Of a stretch of 64,000 nucleotides of DNA, positions 55,629 to 64,000 are shown one piece after another. Positions within the stretch are counted from its first letter, which is position 1, and every line of letters begins with the position of its first letter. The notes under the pieces are model-generated. The model was not told the DNA's origin. It ran no database searches and was given only the letters and a program-made list of their open reading frames with translations. The DNA is from Sandaracinus amylolyticus (GTDB taxonomy: Bacteria; Myxococcota_A; Polyangia; Polyangiales; Sandaracinaceae). The stretch lies in NCBI RefSeq assembly GCF_000737325.1, contig NZ_CP011125.1, positions 9,548,001-9,612,000 of the forward strand, in the 5' to 3' direction. Both the position numbers and the translations under genes were made by a program.

Positions 55629-56492
55629 ATGCAGCGCTTCTTCGTCAGCGACGTCCACGACGCGAGCGCGCCTCCGGACGACCCGCGCGCCGCGTACTGC
55701 GTCGCCTGGAAGATCAACCCGCACATGCAGGTGGGCAGCACCTCGCTCGATCGCGCGCGCGTCCAGCACGACTCGCTGGTGCGCGCCCTCGTCGCGAGCG
55801 GGGCAGACGTGCGACGACACCCGTTCGTGCGCGGCTGTTTCGATTGTGTGTTCGCGAAGGACAACGCCGTCCTCGCACGTACTGCGCGTGGCCGCCGCGC
55901 GCTCTTGTGCCGTCCGCGCCACGCCGTGCGCGCGCGCGAGCAGGCTGCGCGCGCCCAGTCGCTGGCGCGCCACGGCTACCACGTCGATCGCGCGCGCCAT
56001 CACCTCGAGGGCGGCGACGTCGTGCGCGCGGGCGGGGCGCTGGTGCTCGGCCACGGGTTCCGCAGCGAGCCGGGCGCGGCGCGCGAGCTCGCGGCGTGGA
56101 GCGGGCTCGAGGTGCTCGCGCTCGAGCTCGTCGACGCGCACCTCTATCACCTCGACACCGCGCTCGCGGCGCTGCCCGACGGGACGGTGCTGGTGTGCCC
56201 CGACGCGCTCGCGCCGGCGAGCCTCCGCGCGCTGCATCGATGGCGGCGCGCGCGGCGCGTGATCGAGGTCGCGCGCGACGAGGCGCTGCGCTTCGGGCTC
56301 AACCTCGTGACGATCGGCCGGCGCGTGATCCTCTCGAAGGGCGCGCCGGGCGTGGAGCGGGCGCTCGCGTCGCTCGGGTACGAGCCGCTCTCGCTGGAGC
56401 TCGACGAATTCCATCGCGCGGGCGGCAGCGCCGCGTGCCTCGTCGCCGAGGAGCATCGCTTCGAGGCCGCGCGCTCCTCCGACGCCGCGTGA
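55629..56492 (+). CDS. Amidinohydrolase/amidinotransferase-family (DDAH-like) protein
   Basis: This 287-aa protein matches the arginine deiminase/dimethylargininase fold. Motifs are CVAWKINPHM near the start, CVFAKDNAVL (FxxDN motif), HHLEGGDVV, catalytic His near 174 in HLYHLDTAL and the nucleophile Cys near 270 in GGSAACLV. The layout is the DDAH/AgDI branch, probably hydrolysing a guanidino group (Nw-methylarginine, arginine or agmatine). It is divergent from a haem-oxygenase-like iron enzyme. The ATG has GGAG upstream; an ATG at 55605 would add eight residues. Confidence 0.85.
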   Translation: MQRFFVSDVHDASAPPDDPRAAYCVAWKINPHMQVGSTSLDRARVQHDSLVRALVASGADVRRHPFVRGCFDCVFAKDNAVLARTARGRRALLCRPRHAVRAREQAARAQSLARHGYHVDRARHHLEGGDVVRAGGALVLGHGFRSEPGAARELAAWSGLEVLALELVDAHLYHLDTALAALPDGTVLVCPDALAPASLRALHRWRRARRVIEVARDEALRFGLNLVTIGRRVILSKGAPGVERALASLGYEPLSLELDEFHRAGGSAACLVAEEHRFEAARSSDAA

Positions 56493-56885
56493 TCACGGCG
56501 CGGCGCGGCGCCACGCGAGCCACGCCGGCACGAGCCCGAGCCAGAAGCCCGACACCGGCATCAGCACGATCCCGAGCGCGCACAGCGCGGCGAGGCCGAC
56601 CGCGAACGAGCGCGGCAGCGCGATGCCGCGCCGTTCGATCGAGCGCGCGAGCGCGCCGGCGAGCGCGAGCGCGAAGCCGAAGAGCAGGAACCACGCGATC
56701 GAGACCCGCGCGAAGTCGCCCTCGACCGCGTCGAGCACGCCTCCGCGCGCGATGTCCAGCAGCGGCGCGGCGCCCAGCACGACGCCGACGATCTGGTGGA
56801 CCGCGGAGATCGCGAGGAGCAGACCGCCGACGGTGACGCGGGGTGGAGCAGCGACGTTCGTTCCGTACGGTAGCGTATGGTCCAT
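56493..56885 (-). CDS. DUF6463-like small membrane protein
   Basis: The 130-aa protein has four predicted hydrophobic helices: LLLAISAVHQIVGVVLGAA, IAWFLLFGFALALAGALA, FAVGLAALCALGIVL and PVSGFWLGLVPAWLAW. The order and HQIVG motif fit DUF6463. Its ATG (56885) lies inside the right-hand of two operator-like dyads shared with the divergent tetR gene, so binding of the regulator would block its transcription. GTG codons at 56855 and 56837 are alternative starts beyond the operator. The stop is back-to-back with that of the amidinohydrolase gene. Confidence 0.75.
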   Translation of the reverse strand: MDHTLPYGTNVAAPPRVTVGGLLLAISAVHQIVGVVLGAAPLLDIARGGVLDAVEGDFARVSIAWFLLFGFALALAGALARSIERRGIALPRSFAVGLAALCALGIVLMPVSGFWLGLVPAWLAWRRAAP

Positions 56886-56899
56886 ACGGTGGCGTATGG
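56863..56899. promoter_or_regulatory. Two tandem 18-bp TetR-type operators (CCRTACG-N4-CGTATGG)
   Basis: Operator 1 (56863-56880) and operator 2 (56882-56899) are each dyads of the form CCRTACG-N4-CGTATGG. Operator 2 is perfect in both arms and operator 1 has one mismatch. They repeat with a 19-bp period and one base between them. The pair lies between the divergent TetR gene (start 56915) and the DUF6463 gene (start 56885). This is the expected place and size for binding of two TetR-family dimers. Confidence 0.8.
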
Positions 56900-56914
56900 A
56901 TCCACCCGAGCGCG

Positions 56915-57484
56915 ATGTCGAGCAGCAGGACGATCCTCGGGAAGCAGCAGTGGGCGGAGGCGGCGCTCCGGGCGGTCGCGCGGGGTGGCATCGCCGCGGT
57001 CGCGGTCGAGCCGCTCGCGCGCGAGCTCGGCGTGACGAAGGGCAGCTTCTACTGGCACTTCGAGAACGTCGACGCGCTGGTGCGCGAGACGATCGCGCAC
57101 TGGGAAGAGCTCGCGACGACGCGGGTGATCGAGGAGCTCGAGCGGATCGACGATCCCGCCGAGCGCCTCCGCACGCTGCTCCGCGTCGCGCTCGATCGCA
57201 CCGAGCACCTCCAGGCCGAGGCCGCGATCGCTGCCGCGGCAGGCTCCGGCGATGCGCGCGTGCAGCCCGGCTACGCGCGGGTGAGCGAGCGACGTCTCGC
57301 CTACGTCGAGCGGTCGATGCGCGAGCTCGGGCTGCGCGGCGCCGATGCGAAGCAGCGCGCGTTCGCGCTCTTCGCGCTCTACGTCGGCACGGCGAGCCTG
57401 GTGGGAGCGGGCGTCGGACCGATCGAGAGCGAGCGCGCGCTGCGCGCCTACGTGCGCGGGGTCTCGGCGCTGCTCCTGCCCTGA
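56915..57484 (+). CDS. TetR-family transcriptional regulator
   Basis: The ATG at 56915 gives 189 aa. The N-terminal HTH is WAEAALRAVARGGIAAVAVEPLARELGVTKGSFYWHF, a canonical TetR helix-turn-helix with the recognition helix ending in SFYWHF. The C-terminal domain is Ala/Leu/Arg-rich and all-helical, as needed for dimerisation and ligand binding. It is divergent from a small membrane protein, with two tandem operators between them, so it probably represses that gene and itself. The ligand is unknown. Confidence 0.9.
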   Translation: MSSSRTILGKQQWAEAALRAVARGGIAAVAVEPLARELGVTKGSFYWHFENVDALVRETIAHWEELATTRVIEELERIDDPAERLRTLLRVALDRTEHLQAEAAIAAAAGSGDARVQPGYARVSERRLAYVERSMRELGLRGADAKQRAFALFALYVGTASLVGAGVGPIESERALRAYVRGVSALLLP

Positions 57485-57584
57485 GTTATCCGCTCGTATC
57501 GTCGGCGCGCCTGGGTTCTCAGCCTGGCCCTCGTGAAAACAAGGCAAATCGCGTGGCACTCTCCGTGCGTAGCGTCCAGGCATC

Positions 57585-58814
<1,230 letters not shown>

Positions 58815-58817
58815 TCG

Positions 58818-59108
58818 TCAGAGCCAGCGACAGCCCTGCTGCGACTCGCACGTCGTGCGCGTGGCGAGCGATCCGCACGAGGTCGCCTCACCACCGCACG
58901 TCGTGCCCTCGAGCGCGCAGCCGCCCTGCATCGCGCACGTCGCTTCGTTCAGCGCGGAGCACGGGGTCGCGCGACCACCGCACCCCGAGGGCGGCGGGCC
59001 CGAGTCGACGCGCGTCGTGCTTCCGGCGTCGGGCATCGGCGCGGGCGCGTCGTCGTCGCCGCACGCGACGAGCAGCGTGATCGCGAGCGCGAGGAGTGTG
59101 CTTCTCAT
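58818..59108 (-). CDS. Small Cys-rich lipoprotein
   Basis: This 96-aa protein has a signal peptide to lipobox Cys near 16 (LLVACG), a PMPDAGSTTR linker, then about 55 residues with ten Cys in a CxxLNEATC/CALEGTTC-type pattern, which probably forms a small disulfide knot. It resembles the small lipoprotein at 12248 in build, not in sequence. The function is unknown. The terminator of the next minus-strand gene lies just before its start, so it needs its own promoter. Confidence 0.68.
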   Translation of the reverse strand: MRSTLLALAITLLVACGDDDAPAPMPDAGSTTRVDSGPPPSGCGGRATPCSALNEATCAMQGGCALEGTTCGGEATSCGSLATRTTCESQQGCRWL

Positions 59109-59123
59109 CGTCGCGAGCATAAA

Positions 59124-59165
59124 ACGACGCGAGGCCGGTGACCCGAAGGTCACCGGCCTCGTCGT
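59124..59165 (-). terminator. Rho-independent terminator with UUCG tetraloop
   Basis: A perfect 12-bp stem (59131-59142 with 59149-59160) encloses, on the minus strand, CTTCGG, which is a C(UUCG)G tetraloop. A further CGTCGT/ACGAC pairing with a two-base bulge extends it, and TTTT follows (59121-59124). It ends the large lipoprotein gene (stop at 59187), 26 bases downstream. It is the only textbook terminator in the window. Confidence 0.85.
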
Positions 59166-59186
59166 GTGTGGAGATCGCGAGAGCGA

Positions 59187-61844
59187 TCAGTTCGGCGTGA
59201 AGCGCATCGCGGAGCCCGCGATGGCGCGCGTCGCATCGCCGCCGATGACGACGCCCGGCGTCGGCGCCTCGAGGCCGATCGCGGTCGGCCGCGCTTCCGC
59301 GCCGTGACCGGGGCCGTACACGAACTCGATCGCGCCGCTCTGGAGCAGGATGGCCTGCATCTCGATCGTCTCGATCGGGATGATCGGCGGGAAGCCGAAG
59401 GTCTCGCCCGACCACTGGATGATCGTCTCGGCCGCCGCCTGCCGCACACAGACGCGCGTGACGAGGTCGCCCGCGAACGGCGCGACCACCGCGCTCGGTG
59501 CGCTCGTCGCGCCCAACGTGATCCTCGAGTTGCCGGCGTACGTTCCGTCGAACGTGATCCAGCCGTTCGTCGAAACGACCATCTCGGTCACCTCTTCGCC
59601 GAAGTACTGGAAGCCCGTGAACGTGCTGAGCGCGATCGCGTCGGTCAGCGCGTCGTCCTCGTCGAGAACGGTCGTCTCGTCGGTGCAGATGTCCGCGAAC
59701 GTGCGGGTCGACTCGCCGACGCTGTAGGGCGGCAGCACGTTCGTGATCTCGATGTCGAGCACGTCACCCTCGGACGCGATGATCGCGTACGCGAGCCAGC
59801 CCGACGACGGGACGACGCTCTCGAGCGTCTCGACGCCGCCTTCGCCCGTCGCGTCCGCGACCTCGACGGCGTCGTCCTCGCGCGAGAGCTGCGCGATCGC
59901 GACGTCGGCGGTGCCGGCGCCCGTGACCTCGACGGTCACGGTGCCCGCGGCGGGCGCGCGCACGAGGTAGTAGAGCAGCTCGCTCGCGGGAACGGTCACG
60001 TCCGCGCGGGTCTCGGTCGTGCCCGTCGTGAAGGTGATGTCCTCGCGCACGCGCTCGCGGAACGTGAGCGCCGCGGTCTCGTCGCCGTCGAAGCCGGCGG
60101 CGTCGCGCACGGCGACCAGCACCTGACCGGGCTGGCTCGGAAGCCAGATGCGCGCGAGCGACGTCGTCTCCGTCGCCTCTTCGATCGGCGACACGAAGCC
60201 GTCGAAATCGACGAGCGCGAGCGAGCCCTCCTCGTCGCGCGCGAAGATCTGCACGTCGGCCTCGGTGAACCCGGCACCCGTGAGATCACCGAGCTCGAGC
60301 TCGCCCCACTCGACACCCGCGGTCTCGATCGTCGCGAACGCCCAGCCGTCGGCGAGCGTCAGCGTCGCCGGCGTGCCCGCGGCGGCCGCGGTCGGGACGA
60401 TGCGCTCGGCCGCGAACGTCACGTCGTACGTGTCGCCCGCAGTGCCCTCGGGATTGTAGACGCGGACGATGTTGCGGCCGGTCTGGGTGAGCTGGATCCA
60501 GGTCTCCGAATCCGCGCACGGCGCGCCGATGCTGCACGTCTGCGCGAGGAACAGCGTCACGTCGGAGTTGATCGCCTCGATCGCGATCGGCGTCTCGCCC
60601 GCGTGCGTTAGGTGCACGATCTCGCCGGCCGCGCCCTCGAAGAACAGGTACGAGTACTGCTCGTTGCGGTGCGTGATCGTGACGTCGCCGTTTGCCTCGC
60701 CGTTCGCGGTGACGATCAGCGTGTGCTCGACGGGCTCGATGGCGTAGTTGTAGGAGTGGTCGACGACGATGGTCACCGCCTCGCCCGACTCGACGACCTC
60801 CGAGAAGCCCTGCACGCCGGGGCTGAGCGCAGTCGCCGCGTGGACGTCGCCATCCTCCTGGATGACGATCGCGGGCTGGGCCGACGCGCTCGGCGCCTCG
60901 AGCAGCGCGTCGAAGAACGTCTTCTCCGTCGCGGCGATGCGGAAGAACTGCGGATCACCGAGCGTGCCCATGCGCGTGCCGGGCTCGATCGTCGTCGGCG
61001 CGGGCGTCTCGAGCGCCTCGACCGACACGAAGTAGCAGGTGTCCTCGCCGCCGACCGGGCGGGCGAAAGCGGGGCCCTCGTCGGCGAGCGCGTCGAGCGC
61101 GAGCGAGCGGCTGTCGAGCACCGAGATGATGTACGTGCCCGCCGTCGGCAGCCAGATCTGGCGCTGCGCGCTGTCGTTCGTGAGGTCGATGCCGAGGCGG
61201 TACCAACCGCCGAGCGACTCGGCCGTGCCGAACACGAGGAACGCGGCGCTGAGGCCGTTCAGCCCTTCGGCGCGCACGTCGTAGAGGCCAGGCGCGGTCA
61301 CCTGGAAGGCGAAGGTGTCGACGTCGACGTCGGCGACGTCGTCCTCGTCGAAGTCGGCGGGCGTGATGCAGCCGCCGAGCGTGCGCGTCTCGCCGGTCGC
61401 GGGCGTCTCGAAGAGCGTCGGATCGCCCTCGAAGAACAGCGCGTCGTTGGGCTCCGCGCCCTCGCTGACGTCGGGCGTGAGCGAGTCGTCGTACGCGACG
61501 CACTCGCCCTCGACGAGCACGGTGCCCTCGGCGCACGCGCTGGGATCGAGCACGCACGTACCGCTCGTCGCATCGAAAGTCGTGTTGCCCGTGCAGATCA
61601 CGCTGCCATCGGGCACGCACTCGCCATCGCGCGGGACGGTGCCCGTCGCGCACTGCACGTCGGCCACGCACTCGCCGGTCTCCTCGTCGAGCGTCGTGCC
61701 TTCGCCACAGGTGATCGTGGACGCGGGCACGCATGTGTCGCCCATCGCGACGGTGCCCTCGCCGCACTCCTTGCCACCGCAGCCGATCAGCGCGCTCGAC
61801 GCGCCGAGGAGGGCGGCGATCGCCCAAACAACTCTGCCTCTCAT
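59187..61844 (-). CDS. Large multidomain lipoprotein with Cys-rich N terminus
   Basis: A GGGAGGTT site precedes the ATG. The lipobox Cys is near residue 22 (SSALIGCGG). Residues about 25-120 hold repeated GEGT/GTV...C units with about 12 Cys (TCGEGTTLDEETGEC, CATGTVPRDGEC), a pattern of short Cys-stapled hairpins. The remaining about 760 residues are strand-rich and acidic, with several similar beta-sandwich modules (DVDTFAFQVTAPGLYDV, RIWLPSQPGQVLVAV, WLPTAGTYIISVLDS) like bacterial pre-peptidase C-terminal (PPC) domains. No enzyme motif is visible. It ends at a strong terminator. Confidence 0.8.
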   Translation of the reverse strand: MRGRVVWAIAALLGASSALIGCGGKECGEGTVAMGDTCVPASTITCGEGTTLDEETGECVADVQCATGTVPRDGECVPDGSVICTGNTTFDATSGTCVLDPSACAEGTVLVEGECVAYDDSLTPDVSEGAEPNDALFFEGDPTLFETPATGETRTLGGCITPADFDEDDVADVDVDTFAFQVTAPGLYDVRAEGLNGLSAAFLVFGTAESLGGWYRLGIDLTNDSAQRQIWLPTAGTYIISVLDSRSLALDALADEGPAFARPVGGEDTCYFVSVEALETPAPTTIEPGTRMGTLGDPQFFRIAATEKTFFDALLEAPSASAQPAIVIQEDGDVHAATALSPGVQGFSEVVESGEAVTIVVDHSYNYAIEPVEHTLIVTANGEANGDVTITHRNEQYSYLFFEGAAGEIVHLTHAGETPIAIEAINSDVTLFLAQTCSIGAPCADSETWIQLTQTGRNIVRVYNPEGTAGDTYDVTFAAERIVPTAAAAGTPATLTLADGWAFATIETAGVEWGELELGDLTGAGFTEADVQIFARDEEGSLALVDFDGFVSPIEEATETTSLARIWLPSQPGQVLVAVRDAAGFDGDETAALTFRERVREDITFTTGTTETRADVTVPASELLYYLVRAPAAGTVTVEVTGAGTADVAIAQLSREDDAVEVADATGEGGVETLESVVPSSGWLAYAIIASEGDVLDIEITNVLPPYSVGESTRTFADICTDETTVLDEDDALTDAIALSTFTGFQYFGEEVTEMVVSTNGWITFDGTYAGNSRITLGATSAPSAVVAPFAGDLVTRVCVRQAAAETIIQWSGETFGFPPIIPIETIEMQAILLQSGAIEFVYGPGHGAEARPTAIGLEAPTPGVVIGGDATRAIAGSAMRFTPN

Positions 61845-62222
61845 ACAACCTCCCGAACGGGTTCGCGCAGGAGAGGCTCCCGATGGCGCGACGAAGCGCG
61901 CGCCCACCCCCGCGCAAGAAAGCGGCCTTCGTAGCGCGGCGGAGGATGTCGCACAACGTACTCTCAGTACTCACCCGAGCAAGTGCTCGGAATCGCCGGA
62001 AGAAACGGCGACTGCTTGCGGTGCACACCGAACACGCACGCGGTGGGCGTCGCGACGTTTGCGCGTGTCGACGCTTTCCGATCCGCTGCGTTCGAATCGA
62101 CGAAACGCCCTGCTGCACGCGCCGATGAGCGTTGCCGCCGCGCGGCTCCGCAGGCCCGTCACGACGCATCGTGCCGGGGCCGTCGGTGTCCGCGCGCGTC
62201 AACTCTCGAAGGAGCGGGAACA
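61845..62222. promoter_or_regulatory. 378-bp divergent gap with three clustered dyads
   Basis: There is no convincing gene; open frames crossing it are shadows. Within 54 bp lie three dyads in a row: GTACT-CTC-AGTAC (61958-61970), CCGAGCA-AG-TGCTCGG (61975-61990) and TCGCCG-N7-CGGCGA (61993-62011). Their tight array between two divergent lipoprotein genes suggests operator sites or a structured leader. The gap is visibly less GC-rich than the coding flanks. Confidence 0.5.
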
Positions 62223-64000
62223 ATGCAGCGGGTCGAGTGGAGAAGACGAGCAGCGTGCATCGTCGCGTGCGTCGCGGCGCTCGTCGGCGGGTGTGCGACA
62301 GGAGCGTCGTCGAGTGAGCCCGACGCGGGCGCAATCGCGAGCGGCGACGCGAGCGCGACGGATCTCGGCACGAACGGAGGTCGTTCGTTCGAGCCCGTCC
62401 GCGGCGGCTTCGCGGTGGTCGACGGAACGACGATGCTGGAGGTGCGTGACGGCACGGTCTCGTTGCGTCCTGTCGGCGAGGACGAGGCGGCGCTGCTGCT
62501 GGGAGCGACGCGCATCGAGGGGCTGCACGGCGACATCGCGCGCTTGACGACGCAGGATCCGCAGCGCGTCGAATGGGAGCACGGCGGCTGGGTCGAGCGC
62601 TTCGACATCGTGCCGGATGGGCTCGAGCAGACGTGGGTGCTGCGAGACGAGAGCGCATCGGGCTCGTCGGTCCACGTCGAAGTGCCGCTCGAGAGCGGGA
62701 CGCGAGTGCTCGGAACGTCTGATTCGGAGATCTGGCTCGCCAACGATCAGCACGTGGTGCGCTACGGCGCACTTCACGCGTTCGACGCGGCGGGGCGCAC
62801 GCTGCCCGCCGTGATGAGCGCGAGCGCCGATCATCTGAGCATCGATGTCGACGCGAGTGATGCCGTGTACCCGGTGACAATCGATCCGCTGATCGCAATC
62901 GTCGGCGAGGTGCTCGCGCCCGCAGTGGCAGGCGGCAATGGCTCGACGTTCGGCGCCTCCGTGGCCGTCAGCGCGGGTCGCATCGCCGTCGGCGATCCTG
63001 GGTTCGAGCTTCGGACCACGCAGCCCGGAGGCTTCGTCCATCTCTATCAGCGAGATGCGCGGCGGATTCTGGGTGAATGCTCCGGCATCGCACTCCCGAG
63101 CAGCAGCGGGATCGTTGCGGGCGATCAGCTCGGGCACGCCGTGGCGCTCGAGAGCGACCTGCTCGTCGTGAGCACGCCGCGGGCGGGAGGCGGACGCGGC
63201 GGTGTGTGGGTCATCGATCTGTCGGGAGGGTTCGCGCCGGCGGAACGAGCGGCCGGTGAGGCCGTCGCGGCCGCGTGCTCCTATGTGCCGAACCGGTTCG
63301 TGCTCCTCAAGACTCCGGTCGGAGTGCGCGGGTTCGGTCGTCGCGTCGCGATCTCGGGCCGGCGCGTCGCGGTGAGCAGCGACACCGGCAGCGCCGTGTG
63401 GACGTTCGCGGCGAGCGATGGCCGTTGGCAGCCGGAGGCGACGCTCGCGGCGCCCGCGGGCGCCGGCGACTTCGGCGCGTCGCTGTCCCTGCACGACGGT
63501 GTCCTGGCGGTCGGTGCGCCGACGACTGCGGGCGGTGGGAGTGCGTACGTGTTCACGCACGACGGGACCAACTGGAGCGCTCCTGTCCGGATTGCTTCTG
63601 TTGCAGGGGATTCGAGCACTGGACGCGCGGTCGCGGTGGCGTCTCGCGATGTCTGGGTATCGAGCGTCCGGAGCGGCGTGCCCGTGATGGGCCTGTATCG
63701 CATGAAGCCGGTGGGGCTCGGCCGAGTCGCGGAGCTGAGTGGCGTCGCGCAGGGTGCCGTGGCGTCGGCGAGCGCGAGCGCAGGGATGATGATCGCGGGC
63801 GCGCCGAGCGCGAGCAGCGGCGAGCTCCTCGGAAATCGTACGGTGAACGTTCCGAGCGCGGCCGTGCAGCTCGGATCCGCTGTCGCGACGGATGGCGAGC
63901 TCGCCGTGGTGTCGTACCGGACGACCGGAAGCGCGCGTATCACCGGTTCGAGCACGACCGTCGGACGGGTGCTTCTGATGCGCGTGCTGAGCGACCGCGG
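62223..64000 (+). CDS. FG-GAP beta-propeller lipoprotein, 3' end outside the window
   Basis: AAGGAG precedes the ATG, and the frame stays open to the last base (592 codons, partial). The signal peptide ends with lipobox Cys near 24 (LVGGC). After an Ala/Ser/Asp linker, residues about 60-225 form an N-terminal beta domain. From about 240 onward there are FG-GAP-type repeats: FGASVAVSAGRIAVGDPG, LGHAVALESDLLVVSTP, FGRRVAISGRRVAVSSD and FGASLSLHDGVLAVGAP, each followed by a VYVF/VWTF strand. This predicts an integrin-like propeller on the cell surface. Codon use is less GC-biased at third positions than its neighbours (many GAT, GGT, CGT, GCA, TCT). Confidence 0.82.
   Translation, partial: MQRVEWRRRAACIVACVAALVGGCATGASSSEPDAGAIASGDASATDLGTNGGRSFEPVRGGFAVVDGTTMLEVRDGTVSLRPVGEDEAALLLGATRIEGLHGDIARLTTQDPQRVEWEHGGWVERFDIVPDGLEQTWVLRDESASGSSVHVEVPLESGTRVLGTSDSEIWLANDQHVVRYGALHAFDAAGRTLPAVMSASADHLSIDVDASDAVYPVTIDPLIAIVGEVLAPAVAGGNGSTFGASVAVSAGRIAVGDPGFELRTTQPGGFVHLYQRDARRILGECSGIALPSSSGIVAGDQLGHAVALESDLLVVSTPRAGGGRGGVWVIDLSGGFAPAERAAGEAVAAACSYVPNRFVLLKTPVGVRGFGRRVAISGRRVAVSSDTGSAVWTFAASDGRWQPEATLAAPAGAGDFGASLSLHDGVLAVGAPTTAGGGSAYVFTHDGTNWSAPVRIASVAGDSSTGRAVAVASRDVWVSSVRSGVPVMGLYRMKPVGLGRVAELSGVAQGAVASASASAGMMIAGAPSASSGELLGNRTVNVPSAAVQLGSAVATDGELAVVSYRTTGSARITGSSTTVGRVLLMRVLSDR

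Noticed and set aside
56843-56914. TetR gene starting at 56843
   Set aside because: This would put the operators inside the coding sequence and add residues unlike a TetR N terminus; the ATG at 56915 precedes the HTH directly.
61315-62547. Plus-strand frame of 410 codons
   Set aside because: It is antisense to the large lipoprotein and out of frame with the FG-GAP gene, whose ribosome site, lipobox and repeats are convincing.
60955-62898. Minus-strand frame of 647 codons crossing the divergent gap
   Set aside because: It runs antisense to the FG-GAP gene and out of frame with the large lipoprotein; Arg/Ser-rich shadow.

Overview
The window looks like chromosome from a very GC-rich (about 70% by eye), free-living member of the Myxococcota, closest in style to the Sandaracinus/Polyangia group. 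This is inferred from content; no marker gene was tested. The clues are many small secreted lipoproteins with Asp-Ala-Gly-rich linkers after the lipid-attached Cys, a MYXO-CTERM-like tail, a DUF1552/DUF1592 pair, a regulator with NB-ARC-type ATPase, TPR and winged-helix parts, and GTG/TTG starts. About 50 protein genes are supported. I see no tRNA, rRNA, CRISPR array, insertion sequence, integrase or phage gene.

Layout. 1-9.1 kb: a MutS-like ATPase (5' end at the window edge), a double GNAT protein, a lipoprotein, a GST and a DsbA/FrnE-type oxidoreductase, a membrane-bound hybrid histidine kinase, a hypothetical protein and a coiled-coil lipoprotein. 9.2-15.9 kb: a secreted lipoprotein joining a c-type haem domain to a PHM/DBM-type copper monooxygenase, an alpha/beta hydrolase, small exported proteins, an NHL-type propeller and a class V aminotransferase. 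16-20.6 kb: a plus-strand run of L-2-hydroxyacid dehydrogenase, Smr domain, AfsR-like ATPase/TPR/wHTH regulator and NADAR protein. 20.8-27.3 kb: a large two-haem propeller lipoprotein, an SPFH lipoprotein, another lipoprotein, an FMN reductase and a fatty acid desaturase. 27.4-36.4 kb: a complete recC-recB-recD operon with GTGA stop/start overlaps, preceded by a 500-bp gap holding a 41-bp tandem repeat. 36.9-45.8 kb: a cytochrome c lipoprotein, a collagen-like lipoprotein, a DUF4328 membrane protein, a UvrD/PcrA helicase, a hypothetical protein, a zinc phospholipase C-like protein with a MYXO-CTERM-like end and a Cys-rich lipoprotein. 45.9-54.5 kb: an operon of DUF1592-type cytochrome, DUF1552 protein and TIM-barrel glycosidase-like lipoprotein, then an operon of ECF sigma factor, membrane TPR protein and Pro-linker/beta-barrel protein, then a LamG-like lipoprotein. 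54.6-64 kb: a haem-oxygenase-like diiron protein divergent from a DDAH-like amidinohydrolase, a TetR regulator with two tandem operators divergent from a DUF6463 membrane protein, RtcB, a small lipoprotein, a large lipoprotein with a textbook terminator, and an FG-GAP lipoprotein that runs off the window.

Window-wide pattern: of nine convergent gene pairs, eight meet with at most 5 bp between stop codons or with overlapping stops. Only one has a real spacer (142 bp), and that spacer holds a long inverted repeat. Co-directional neighbours are often joined by 4-bp stop/start overlaps, so gene packing is extreme despite the many hypothetical lipoproteins.
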